Assembly: GCA_900763965.1 (NCBI GenBank) | Contig: CAAFMG010000114.1 | Coordinates: forward strand, 1-9,380 | From: an uncultured Oscillospiraceae bacterium | GTDB taxonomy: Bacteria > Bacillota > Clostridia > Oscillospirales > Oscillospiraceae | Direction: 5' to 3' | DNA: 9,380 bases | Part shown: piece after piece, positions 1-6,859 of the stretch | How positions within the stretch are numbered: the first letter of the stretch is position 1 | Layout of the letters: each line of letters starts with the position of its first letter | Notes under the pieces: model-generated | Told to the model about the DNA's origin: nothing | Databases searched by the model: none | The model's input: the letters and a program-made list of their open reading frames with translations, nothing else | Translations under genes and position numbers: made by a program

Positions 1-150
1 ATGACCAACAGCGAGAGATTTTTCGCCTGATGAAGCCATTTTTTCGCGGGAATACTTTGTGTATTGCAAGGAAAAATGGCGCACAGCAGGCGGAAAAGAC
101 CCGCTGTTTGGGTGTGTTGACGGTTTTCAGATAGACCCTAAAGAATTTAA
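1..150. other. Left-edge segment without a confident gene; possible gene remnant or repeat
   Basis: This segment lies downstream of the PIG-L gene and is more AT-rich than its neighbours. On the plus strand one frame is open from a TGA at 2-4 to a TAG ending near 189. It encodes a protein-like stretch of about 60 residues (including SREYFVYCKEKW and VDGFQIDPKEF) but has no ATG or TTG, and its only GTG is at 59-61 without a ribosome binding site. Its last 13 codons run into the 3' end of the PIG-L gene. Short open stretches also exist in the other frames, and the first bases spell a nine-codon ORF. I see no start signal and no recognisable domain. It could be a decayed gene fragment or a piece of an interspersed repeat cut by the window edge. 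Confidence that it codes for anything is low. Confidence 0.2.
72..107 (-). terminator. Weak terminator-like hairpin after the PIG-L gene
   Basis: Read on the minus strand, ACAGCGGG (107-100) can pair with CCTGCTGT (90-83). This gives an 8-bp stem with one G-U pair and a 9-base loop. A run of five T (complement of 76-72) follows, but only after a 6-base gap, which is not the classic layout. It is the only candidate for ending the LtaS-like/PIG-L operon inside the window. The true terminator may lie further left, beyond the edge. Confidence 0.25.
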
Positions 151-2118
151 TCAGAAAATCCGGCTGGCGGCGGCGCACACCTTCTGGTAGAGCCTGCACA
201 GGAAGAGCCGGTCGTACAGAAGCTTCTCTGACCAGAGCTTCAGGCCCTTTTCCTCTGCCCGGAGCCAGAACATCTTCCAGGCGCGTTCCATTTTTCCGGG
301 GTTCCGGATGCAAACCCGATCCAGCGCCTGGCCGTTTTCATCGGATACGGTGAGGATGCAGCGCTTTCCCGCAGGGCAGCTTACCTGAACCGTCTTCCCT
401 TCCCCGACTGCCGCGCAGTCCGGGCTGTCCACCGAATAGGCCACCCCATCCGGATCCCAGCCGTTGGTATACAGGGTAAAGCTCTGGCTGCCCTTGGGGT
501 CAATCCAGTAGTCATAGGCAAAGTTCCCCTCGGCATCCATGAGCTTTCCATACGCCGGAAGGGTCTTTCGGTCAGAGCCAAAGGCCTCGATCTCCGTCAG
601 GCCCCCCTGCCCCTGGCTTTCCAGCAGGGTGACGGTAAAGCCGGTGACCCCGGTTTTGTTCACGGGAATGGTGGTAGCCGCTCCGCCAATGTCCAGAGGG
701 CCGGTTTCCAGCTGGGTGCCGTCATCAAAGGCGATCCGGGCATTGCATACGTTGCTGCTTTCGTCCGGGTTGTCATATAGAACGATATCCGTCACATCCT
801 GGGACTGGGAGAAGGTCACCTGCACCTGCTTCTGGGGATCGGTTTCCTCCGGGATCCAGGTTCCGTCCCAGGGGGTATCTCCGGCATTGGTCAAATCGAG
901 GCTATCCAGCAGCATAAAATCATGGAGCAGAGCCGCATCGCCAGAGCTGGCCGTCACCTGTGCGGCGTAGCACAGGGACTCTGTCTGCCGCTGCCAGAAA
1001 ATCTTGTCACCATTTAGAATCTTTGCCGCATTTGCGTTGGCTCCCTGAGAACGATAGGCAGACAGCACCTTCCAGGCTCCGGAGCCCAGAGCGGAACGGG
1101 ACAGGGATTCTCCATGAACCGGCAGCCGCACCCGATCCTCCCAACGGTAGTTTGCCGGAATCACAGCTCTGGATTCCCCATGAACATCCTGGGTCGCCAA
1201 CAGGTTTTCTCCATAAAAGTCCGGCTCAGCATCCCAGGCAGCATTATAGGCATAGCCCTTGAACACCAAAGGCCGATAATCCTGCCGGGCATTGAGGATC
1301 CGGCCCATGGCCTTCTCAAAGCCCAGGCACAGTGCCCGGTGGTCAATGTGGTAATCATAATCTACGCAGTAGATCACATCGGGAAGATATTCTGTAATGA
1401 CCTGTTCCAGATTGGACAGAAAATTGTCCGAAGTATAGGCCGTTCCCGGCCGGTAGGCTTCATGGGCAGCGGTACTGTAGGTCTCCCGATTGCCCGCAAC
1501 GGAAGGGATCACCTGCCCCGGTTCGCCGTTGTACAGGTGAGGATAGTCTGGATCAGACTGGTCTCCGTAGCCCAGGAAGATCACATGATCCCCTGCAACC
1601 CCCATCAAATCCAGCGCAGCCAGTGCCTCCCGCTGCCGCTCCTCCCCCTGGCCGTAGTAGTCGCCGTTGGTGGAGAACACCACATACACTTCGCTGCCGT
1701 ACTTGGTGTATTCCTCGATCACACCCCCCAGTACATTGTAGTCGTCGTCCTCATGGGGAGCAAACAGCATCACCCGCTGATTGCCGTAAAGCCGGGACTT
1801 GGTGCCGTCATCCGCAGGATAATACACAACACTTTGGCTGACCGTGTACCAGCAGGGCAGAATCACCAGCACCGGGATCAGCACCACAGCGGCAATCACC
1901 AGAATCATGGTATTTTTCCGCTTCCGGGTCCACACCGGCAGCAGGGTCAGCAGGAACATGGCGGCAAGCAGCGCCGCAAATTTGGGAACAGACAGGGGTT
2001 TTTTGTTCAGAACCAGGATGGCATCCAGGATGAGGGCCCACTGCCCTGCCAGCACCAGGCTGGAAAACAGGGAAGCCGTTTTTGCCTTATTCCATTTCAT
2101 ACTGTTTTTTCCTTTCAT
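151..2118 (-). CDS. Membrane-anchored PIG-L family deacetylase with C-terminal discoidin-like region
   Basis: Predicted zinc-dependent N-acetylglucosamine-type deacetylase of the PIG-L/LmbE superfamily, 655 residues. Three hydrophobic segments lie at about 15-37, 45-63 and 70-92. The basic TRKRKN loop at 64-69 and the basic N-terminus favour a cytoplasmic N-terminus and an extracellular catalytic domain. The zinc motif APHEDDD is at 120-126 (H122, D125; the family usually has AHPDDE) and the second zinc motif HIDH at 257-260. About 430-515 resembles an F5/8 type C (discoidin) carbohydrate-binding fold ending in LTEIEAFG; 516-605 looks like another beta-rich region. The ATG overlaps the stop of the LtaS-like gene (ATGA), so the two are translationally coupled; a second in-frame ATG at 2100 also has an AAGGA box. 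Substrate is inferred: amino sugars on a secreted glycopolymer. A PIG-L protein acting on a small soluble substrate is less likely given the membrane anchor. The family call is secure. Confidence 0.9.
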   Translation of the reverse strand: MKGKNSMKWNKAKTASLFSSLVLAGQWALILDAILVLNKKPLSVPKFAALLAAMFLLTLLPVWTRKRKNTMILVIAAVVLIPVLVILPCWYTVSQSVVYYPADDGTKSRLYGNQRVMLFAPHEDDDYNVLGGVIEEYTKYGSEVYVVFSTNGDYYGQGEERQREALAALDLMGVAGDHVIFLGYGDQSDPDYPHLYNGEPGQVIPSVAGNRETYSTAAHEAYRPGTAYTSDNFLSNLEQVITEYLPDVIYCVDYDYHIDHRALCLGFEKAMGRILNARQDYRPLVFKGYAYNAAWDAEPDFYGENLLATQDVHGESRAVIPANYRWEDRVRLPVHGESLSRSALGSGAWKVLSAYRSQGANANAAKILNGDKIFWQRQTESLCYAAQVTASSGDAALLHDFMLLDSLDLTNAGDTPWDGTWIPEETDPQKQVQVTFSQSQDVTDIVLYDNPDESSNVCNARIAFDDGTQLETGPLDIGGAATTIPVNKTGVTGFTVTLLESQGQGGLTEIEAFGSDRKTLPAYGKLMDAEGNFAYDYWIDPKGSQSFTLYTNGWDPDGVAYSVDSPDCAAVGEGKTVQVSCPAGKRCILTVSDENGQALDRVCIRNPGKMERAWKMFWLRAEEKGLKLWSEKLLYDRLFLCRLYQKVCAAASRIF

Positions 2119-4142
2119 TTGTTGCCCTTCCAGCTGTCCGTTCCCACATTGACCGTACCCTTGTCAAAGAGGAAGTTGTAATAGCCGGTATTGAGAATGT
2201 CCGAAGAAATGGCAAACCGGGTCTTGATCAGCCGGTTCATATTTTCCACATAGCCCTCCGGCAGCTGGCTTTCCTCCACCAGATACCGGGTTTCTCCGGT
2301 GTTGGCATCGAACCAGACCTTATCCGTCAGGAAGCTCTGGTTGATCAGAGCCGCCACATGGGTGCCGTCAGAAAACACGTCGGTGCCTGCCAGCATCCGG
2401 GAATCGTAGTCAAAGCCCCACAGGTTCAAAATGGTGGGCAGGATATCCACATTGCAGCAGTAGGTATCCACCACCTGGGGTTTTTCCATACCTCCCACCC
2501 AGAAGATCAGGGTGGACTTGTACTTGGAGAAGCTGTCGATGGGGTAGCCCACCAATTCGGAATACTCGCTGTCCTCCAGGCCGTAGGGGAAGTGATCCGC
2601 TGCCAGAACGATGGCTGTGTGATCCGCCACCCCGGCTTCCTCCAGCCGCTGCATCAGGTAGGCCATGGCGTATTCCAGCTCCAGGTTGCAGCTGAGGTAG
2701 GAGCGGGCCTTGCGGCTGTAGGGCAGACCGTAGACCGTATCCCAGTTCTTGCGCACCATGGCGTTGGTGGTGTCGTATTTATAGTGTCCGGAAAAGGTCA
2801 TATAGTAGGCATGGAACTGCTCCATGCCGATGTAGTCATCCACAGACTGCTCCATCAGCTCCAGATCCGAGGCAGGCCAGGAATTGGAAAACTGCATTCC
2901 CTGCCCTGCAAACTTCATGCTGTAGCCCATGTTGGGGTGGGATTCCTCCCGGCCATAGTAGCCGCCCACATAGTTGTGGTAGCCATAGGCGGTGATCCCC
3001 CGCTGCTGCCGGAACAGATTGCCCAGGGTAAAGGGCAGGTAGCTGTTCCGGGAGTTATACAGGCTGGAGGTTCCCTTGTCCCGGCTGGTATCCGGCCACA
3101 GGCCCTGGGTCAGGGCATACTCGCCGTCGGTGGTGGTATTGGGGAAGGCATTGTAGTAGTTGGTAAATACAAAGCCCTCGTTGGCCAGCCGATAGAGGGT
3201 GGGGGTCCGCTCCGGGTCGATCACTGCGGTGTCAAAGCTCTCTGCGCACAGCAGGATCAGATTATAGTCCGAGAGCATACCGGTGTATTCGTTCTTGTTG
3301 GTGCCGGTGAGCTTGGCGCAGTAGTCGTTGATGGTTTTGATCTTCTCGTTATCCGTCTTTGCATTGAGGGCATCAAAGTCAAAGGGAAGGATATTATAGC
3401 TTACCGGCTGATCCTGGGTGGTCTGCTCCGTGTCCTGCCGGGCCGGTTCCTCCACAAAATAGCCGTCGTCCTCCTTCTCACCGCCCACGCTGCCAAACAG
3501 CTCCAGGCGCATGGTGGTCAGGATGCCAAAACGCTCAGCGGTCTGACTGGTGGCAATGGTGTTGCTGTGATAGAAGCCGTAGGGGGTGAACATTCCGGTA
3601 CCCCCCAGCCCCAGGAGCACCAGAATGCCCCCATGGAACACTGCCGCACCGATGATCAGTCCGATCCAGCCCCTGCCCAAAGGTGCCAGAAGCCACTGGG
3701 GCCGGAACCTTCTCAGCAGGATCAGTGCCGCCAGAGGCACCAGCAGGCTGAGGATATCGGGAGCCTTCTCCCCCATGGTGATCAGTGTCTCCCGCCAGAA
3801 GGAGGCCAGCGCCGCACCGCCCATGCCCATCATGGCAACGGAGTACAGGGTGCCAAAGATGAATTTATAGACCATCTGACTGCCGTAGAGCAATGTCAGA
3901 ATCACCGTCAGGGCCGTCATCACCCGCAGCCGGGCCTTTCCCCGGATCAGGCTCACCGCCAAGGCCACCAGGCAGGCAATGGCCGCCGTCAGGCCGAAGG
4001 TATAGAGGAACCGGGGATGGAAGCCGCCATACACCGTGTAGTGCAGAACGCACTCCCAATAGCTCAGGCAGAGAAACCAGAAAAGGAACTGAGCCAGCCC
4101 CCCAATGTGAAAATGCTTTTTTTCAGAATATGCTTCAGACAA
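2115..4142 (-). CDS. LtaS-like sulfatase-fold membrane enzyme (lipoteichoic acid synthase family)
   Basis: Predicted polytopic membrane enzyme of the LTA synthase/alkaline phosphatase superfamily, 675 residues, close to the family norm. Hydrophobic segments lie at about 15-35, 45-67, 73-90, 128-143 and 158-182, followed by a long linker and the extracellular sulfatase domain from about 290. Catalytic elements by comparison with Staphylococcus LtaS: metal-binding E301 in LLCAESFD, nucleophile T337 in NTTTDGEY (matching the KTSD threonine), H453 in TFSGHY, and D516-H517 in AADHFPYG. All look intact, so an active phosphotransferase is expected, moving glycerol phosphate or a related phospho-group from lipid to a growing surface polymer. 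The start is TTG at 4142-4140, chosen because GGGAGG sits 9-10 bases upstream and no ATG is suitable. It has its own promoter and is first in a two-gene operon with the PIG-L gene. The exact donor and polymer are not shown by sequence. Confidence 0.92.
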   Translation of the reverse strand: MSEAYSEKKHFHIGGLAQFLFWFLCLSYWECVLHYTVYGGFHPRFLYTFGLTAAIACLVALAVSLIRGKARLRVMTALTVILTLLYGSQMVYKFIFGTLYSVAMMGMGGAALASFWRETLITMGEKAPDILSLLVPLAALILLRRFRPQWLLAPLGRGWIGLIIGAAVFHGGILVLLGLGGTGMFTPYGFYHSNTIATSQTAERFGILTTMRLELFGSVGGEKEDDGYFVEEPARQDTEQTTQDQPVSYNILPFDFDALNAKTDNEKIKTINDYCAKLTGTNKNEYTGMLSDYNLILLCAESFDTAVIDPERTPTLYRLANEGFVFTNYYNAFPNTTTDGEYALTQGLWPDTSRDKGTSSLYNSRNSYLPFTLGNLFRQQRGITAYGYHNYVGGYYGREESHPNMGYSMKFAGQGMQFSNSWPASDLELMEQSVDDYIGMEQFHAYYMTFSGHYKYDTTNAMVRKNWDTVYGLPYSRKARSYLSCNLELEYAMAYLMQRLEEAGVADHTAIVLAADHFPYGLEDSEYSELVGYPIDSFSKYKSTLIFWVGGMEKPQVVDTYCCNVDILPTILNLWGFDYDSRMLAGTDVFSDGTHVAALINQSFLTDKVWFDANTGETRYLVEESQLPEGYVENMNRLIKTRFAISSDILNTGYYNFLFDKGTVNVGTDSWKGNK

Positions 4143-4210
4143 GGTAACGCACCTCCCGCAGATTTGGCCCGCTCCCGGAAGCCCGGAAAAAGCATGGCCG
4201 ACAACTGCTT

Positions 4211-4239
4211 ATCATAGCACATTCCACAAAAAATGTCAT
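4211..4239 (-). promoter_or_regulatory. Sigma-A promoter for the LtaS-like/PIG-L operon
   Basis: On the minus strand ATGACA (4239-4234, one mismatch to TTGACA) is followed by a 17-base spacer and TATGAT (4216-4211, one mismatch to TATAAT). A TG dinucleotide one base before the -10 makes it an extended -10 promoter. The predicted start near 4204 gives a leader of about 60 bases. It lies between the terminator of the upstream phosphoribosyltransferase gene and the TTG start. Confidence 0.8.
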
Positions 4240-4249
4240 CAGGTTTTAT

Positions 4250-4283
4250 AAAAAAAGCCCGCCGTCTTTTTGGGGCGGCGGGC
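4250..4283 (-). terminator. Intrinsic terminator after the phosphoribosyltransferase gene
   Basis: Read on the minus strand, GCCCGCCG (4283-4276) pairs perfectly with CGGCGGGC (4264-4257) across an 11-base loop. A run of seven T follows directly (complement of 4256-4250). The plus-strand side lacks a T-run, so it acts in one direction. It separates the phosphoribosyltransferase gene from the LtaS-like operon. Confidence 0.93.
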
Positions 4284-4298
4284 AGAAAAGCAAAGCAG

Positions 4299-4934
4299 CT
4301 ACAGTGCGGAGTAGCCGAAGCTGTTAACCAGTGCGTCGATCCGGCGGCCTGCCTTGCAGTAGGGGCAGTCATGGGCTTCAAAGCTGGCGTAGTCAGGGAT
4401 ATCCGCCTGAGAGTAAACGGAGTGAATGGGATAGCCGCCCACCTCGTCCACAGCCCGGTAGATGGCGGCAAGGGCCGTGACCTGACCGCCGTAGTAGCCG
4501 ATGGCCTCAATGGCCTTCTTGGCGGTAAAGCCGGTAGTGGCGGAAGCCATCAGCACCAGAATGTGCTTGCCCCGGATCATGGGCTGGATGTTATCCCGGA
4601 AGATGATCTGGGAGTTGGAGTTGTACTCCGGCTCGGTGATGTAGATGGTCTGGTGGGAGTTGATGGTGCGGTAGCCGGTCTTGGTCAGCTCCTCGGCAAC
4701 ACAGGTGCCCAGAACGGTGGTGCCGTCCAGGCAGAGAATGGTATCCACGGGAATATTGTTGCCCAAACCGCTGACCAGCTCATAGGCACTGTCCTTGGCC
4801 TCGCTGAGACGGGTCTTGTGGAAGGTCAGATCAATATAGTAATTGATATGGGAATGGTTGGTTGCAAAATGTCCCCGGGCCAGACGGAGGGGAACTTTGC
4901 CGTGCCGGATCGGCAGATGCGTTAATTCAATCAT
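4299..4934 (-). CDS. Phosphoribosyltransferase-fold protein with atypical PRPP loop
   Basis: A 211-residue protein of the type I phosphoribosyltransferase fold, similar in layout to proteins often labelled orotate phosphoribosyltransferase. The strand-loop ILVLMASATTGFT at 125-137 occupies the place of the PRPP-binding motif (usually four hydrophobic residues, two acidic residues, then a TTG-type loop). Here the acidic pair is replaced by M129-A130, while T133-T134-G135 is kept. The C-terminus carries CPYC (C190, C193), a possible metal or disulfide site. The N-terminal FATNHSHINYYIDL and the hood are unlike textbook OPRTase, and no other pyrimidine genes are near, so UMP synthesis is not supported. 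It is cytosolic with no signal or membrane segment. The ATG at 4934 has GGAGGT 6 bases upstream. It is a single-gene unit with its own promoter and terminator. The fold is fairly sure; the reaction is unknown and could be regulatory (PurR- or PyrR-like sensing) rather than catalytic. Confidence 0.85.
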   Translation of the reverse strand: MIELTHLPIRHGKVPLRLARGHFATNHSHINYYIDLTFHKTRLSEAKDSAYELVSGLGNNIPVDTILCLDGTTVLGTCVAEELTKTGYRTINSHQTIYITEPEYNSNSQIIFRDNIQPMIRGKHILVLMASATTGFTAKKAIEAIGYYGGQVTALAAIYRAVDEVGGYPIHSVYSQADIPDYASFEAHDCPYCKAGRRIDALVNSFGYSAL

Positions 4935-4982
4935 AACGGTACCTCCATGTGTGGAATCATTTCAATCCGCCCCGCCCGTTTG

Positions 4983-4994
4983 CCCCGGAAGGGG
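4983..4994 (-). other. Small GC-clamped hairpin in the phosphoribosyltransferase leader
   Basis: Within the roughly 86-base leader, CCCC-TTCC-GGGG can form a short tetraloop hairpin. It extends by three pairs (GTT with AAC) around one bulged C. No T-run follows, so it is not a terminator. It may only stabilise the mRNA; I recognise no riboswitch class here. Confidence 0.25.
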
Positions 4995-5026
4995 AACGAA
5001 ATGCAAGGCCGAAAAATGCTTCTTTC

Positions 5027-5055
5027 ATTATAGCCTCCGAAAGGGAAAAAGGCAA
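5027..5055 (-). promoter_or_regulatory. Sigma-A promoter for the phosphoribosyltransferase gene
   Basis: On the minus strand a perfect TATAAT (5032-5027) lies 17 bases after TTGCCT (5055-5050, four of six matches to TTGACA). The -35 box is the last arm of the terminator stem of the upstream Nudix gene, so the end of one unit and the promoter of the next overlap physically. The predicted start is near 5020, leaving a leader of about 86 bases before the ATG at 4934. Confidence 0.7.
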
Positions 5056-5070
5056 GGGAAAACCCTTGCC
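5046..5070 (-). terminator. Intrinsic terminator of the lipoprotein/Nudix operon
   Basis: Read on the minus strand, GGCAAGGG (5070-5063) pairs perfectly with CCCTTGCC (5058-5051) around a TTTT loop. A run of five T (complement of 5050-5046) follows directly, and then a pyrimidine-rich stretch. It lies 15 bases past the Nudix stop codon. Confidence 0.9.
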
Positions 5071-5084
5071 TTCTATGCCAAAAA

Positions 5085-5615
5085 TCACCCCGGCAACTTG
5101 GTCAAGTTGCGCAAACGCAGCTGCTTTTCCTGTCTGAAAAACTGATGGGCAATGGGCTTGCAGATCCTTCCGGTGTGGATCAGCCAGCGCACCTTGCCGA
5201 AGCTTGCCCACATCACGCTGTCCGTCTCCCCGGGCAGCAGCACAATGTCCTTTAAGTCCACCTGCCGCTTCAGGCAGTAGAAATCGTAAAAGGTGCATTT
5301 GTCCCGGTCGGACTGCAAATATTCCAGCTCCTCTGCCCCGGCCCGGATGCCTGTCTCCTCAAACAGCTCCCGGACAGCCGCCTGACAGCCATTCTCCCCT
5401 GCCTTGGCTGCGCCGCCGGAATTTTCCCAGGTACCGGCAAAGCTCTTGCCCCTGGCCCGGCGGGTCAGCAGCAGGCGGCCGTGTCCGTCATAGACCCAGA
5501 CACAGGCCACCAGCCCATACTCCCCAGGCTGCCAGGGGGTTCCCCGGCGGTGGAGCCGCCCGGTAAGGCACCGGTTTTCATCGTATATGTCATTCCATTC
5601 CACAGCTTTTTCCAA
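5085..5615 (-). CDS. Nudix hydrolase
   Basis: A 176-residue cytosolic Nudix protein that would hydrolyse a nucleoside diphosphate linked to another moiety, using Mg2+. The full Nudix box spans 68-90: G68, five residues, E74, seven residues, then RELFEETGI at 82-90, matching the GX5EX7REUXEEXGU consensus exactly. The N-terminal DIYDENRCLTGRLHRRG and GEYGLVACVWVYD resemble the YfcD/isopentenyl-diphosphate-isomerase-like Nudix subgroup common in Firmicutes; the substrate cannot be told from this. The start is TTG at 5615-5613, chosen because AGGAGG lies 8 bases upstream; no ATG occurs at this end. It follows the sugar-binding lipoprotein gene by 30 bases with no terminator between them, so the two are probably co-transcribed, and a strong terminator follows it. 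The family is certain, the role unknown. Confidence 0.92.
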   Translation of the reverse strand: MEKAVEWNDIYDENRCLTGRLHRRGTPWQPGEYGLVACVWVYDGHGRLLLTRRARGKSFAGTWENSGGAAKAGENGCQAAVRELFEETGIRAGAEELEYLQSDRDKCTFYDFYCLKRQVDLKDIVLLPGETDSVMWASFGKVRWLIHTGRICKPIAHQFFRQEKQLRLRNLTKLPG

Positions 5616-5645
5616 ATGCCTTACCTCCTTTCCCTTCTCCCAGAA

Positions 5646-6803
5646 TCAAGCGCCGCCATATATGGCATAGGGAATGTTCACGCACCACTGCACCTGGGTC
5701 TGCTCGGTATCCAGGGTCTGCGCTTCTTCCTCCGCCTGCTCTACCGGGATCCAATTGGGATCAATGCCGTCAAACTTATCCACAATGGTCTTGGCCTTCT
5801 TGTCGGACTCCTGCTCCAATGCGGTACACAGGTTGGCTGCAATCTTCACCACGGTCTTGGCCATGGCAGTAGCATCCTGCTTGATGGTTCCGGTCATGAA
5901 ATGGGAATCAATGGCCGACTGGGCTCCTGCGGTGGCATCCACGCCGAAGACCGGAATGGTCGTGCCGCCGTCCCCCAGATTGTAACCGGCAGACTGCAAG
6001 GCGGAAATGGCACCCAGGGCCATATCGTCATTGTTGGCAATCACCAGCTCCACCATATTGTGGGCGGATTCATTGTACACACTCAGAACGCTGCGCATGT
6101 GCTCCCGGCCCTGCTGGGCAGACCAGCCGATGCCCTGATCCACCAGGTACTGATTTCCGTTGGACTCGTCATAGAACTTCAGGGCAGGCTTATCTGCCTC
6201 TGCCAGAATGGCGTTGGCATCCTCCACGCTGTACTGGGTGCGGGCATCTGCCTCGGCGTTATTTTCCTGACCCTTGAGCAGGACATAGGAGATCAGGCCG
6301 TCACGGTTCAGGTCCAGGGCATCGTAGTTGGCAAGGACATACCGGCCGATCATTTTCCCCTGAAGATGGCCCACCATGGTATAGTCGGTGCCCACATAGG
6401 CAGCCCGGCTGTAGGCCGTTACCACTTCCTTGGCAACCGGGCGGTTGAAGAACACCACCGGGATCCCCACGCCCTTGGCCATGTTCACAATGGACTGGGC
6501 AGAATCCTTGGAGCCGATATCTGCCACATTGACAATCAGCACCGAAGCGCCCTTGGTGATGGCCTGCTGGATCTGCTCGGTCTGGGTGGTCTTGCTGCCC
6601 TGGGCATCGTAGTCCTGGTAGCTCACCTTGGCATCATCCAGTGCCTGATGCATGGCCTCCCGGACGCTGGTCAGATAGGTATCCTCAAAGGAATACCAGA
6701 AAACGGCCGCTTCTCCGGTGATCTTAGACGAACTCTTTTTTCCGCAGGCTGTCAGGCTGAGCACCATAACAGCGCTCAGCAGTATGGCAATGATTTTTTT
6801 CAT
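5646..6803 (-). CDS. Galactose-type ABC sugar-binding lipoprotein (MglB family)
   Basis: Periplasmic-binding-protein type 1 lipoprotein of 385 residues, anchored to the outer face of the membrane. The signal peptide ends in lipobox LTAC (17-20) with lipidated C20. Family motifs: VVFFNRPV at 116-123, YVGTDYTMVGHLQG at 136-149, IANNDDMALGAISALQ at 255-270 and PVFGVDA at 284-290. A calcium loop DLNRDGLIS (164-172) with E252 matches the EF-hand-like site of E. coli MglB. Of the sugar contacts recalled for E. coli MglB, D41, N120, R188, W227, N258 and D289 appear kept, but H152, D154, N256 and F16 align with N182, E184, Q309 and Y43, so the ligand may not be galactose. The ATG at 6803 has AGGAGG 8 bases upstream; an ATG 24 bases earlier lacks a box and would spoil the signal peptide. 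No permease or ATPase gene is in the window. It leads a unit with the Nudix gene. Confidence 0.93.
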   Translation of the reverse strand: MKKIIAILLSAVMVLSLTACGKKSSSKITGEAAVFWYSFEDTYLTSVREAMHQALDDAKVSYQDYDAQGSKTTQTEQIQQAITKGASVLIVNVADIGSKDSAQSIVNMAKGVGIPVVFFNRPVAKEVVTAYSRAAYVGTDYTMVGHLQGKMIGRYVLANYDALDLNRDGLISYVLLKGQENNAEADARTQYSVEDANAILAEADKPALKFYDESNGNQYLVDQGIGWSAQQGREHMRSVLSVYNESAHNMVELVIANNDDMALGAISALQSAGYNLGDGGTTIPVFGVDATAGAQSAIDSHFMTGTIKQDATAMAKTVVKIAANLCTALEQESDKKAKTIVDKFDGIDPNWIPVEQAEEEAQTLDTEQTQVQWCVNIPYAIYGGA

Positions 6804-6859
6804 AATGATTTCCTCCTGGATGTACACGGACGCTGCCGGGATCTTATCCGTTGTGTCCT

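Noticed and set aside
1114..2181. Plus-strand open frame of 355 codons opposite the PIG-L gene
   Set aside because: It is a shadow of the PIG-L coding sequence, His- and Gln-rich, and without initiation signals.
2082..4217. Long plus-strand open frame of 711 codons opposite the LtaS-like gene
   Set aside because: It is a mirror of a GC-rich minus-strand gene with clear LtaS catalytic motifs. Its translation is low-complexity in Gly, His, Gln and Val, has no domain, and the ATG has no ribosome binding site.
4299..4934. Assignment as pyrE (orotate phosphoribosyltransferase)
   Set aside because: The PRPP loop lacks the acidic pair, the C-terminus has an extra CPYC, and there is no pyrimidine gene nearby. 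The name would overstate what the sequence shows.
6804..6827. Upstream ATG adding eight residues to the sugar-binding lipoprotein
   Set aside because: No ribosome binding site precedes it, and the AGGAGG that serves the ATG at 6803 lies inside this extension. The shorter form gives a classic lipoprotein signal peptide.
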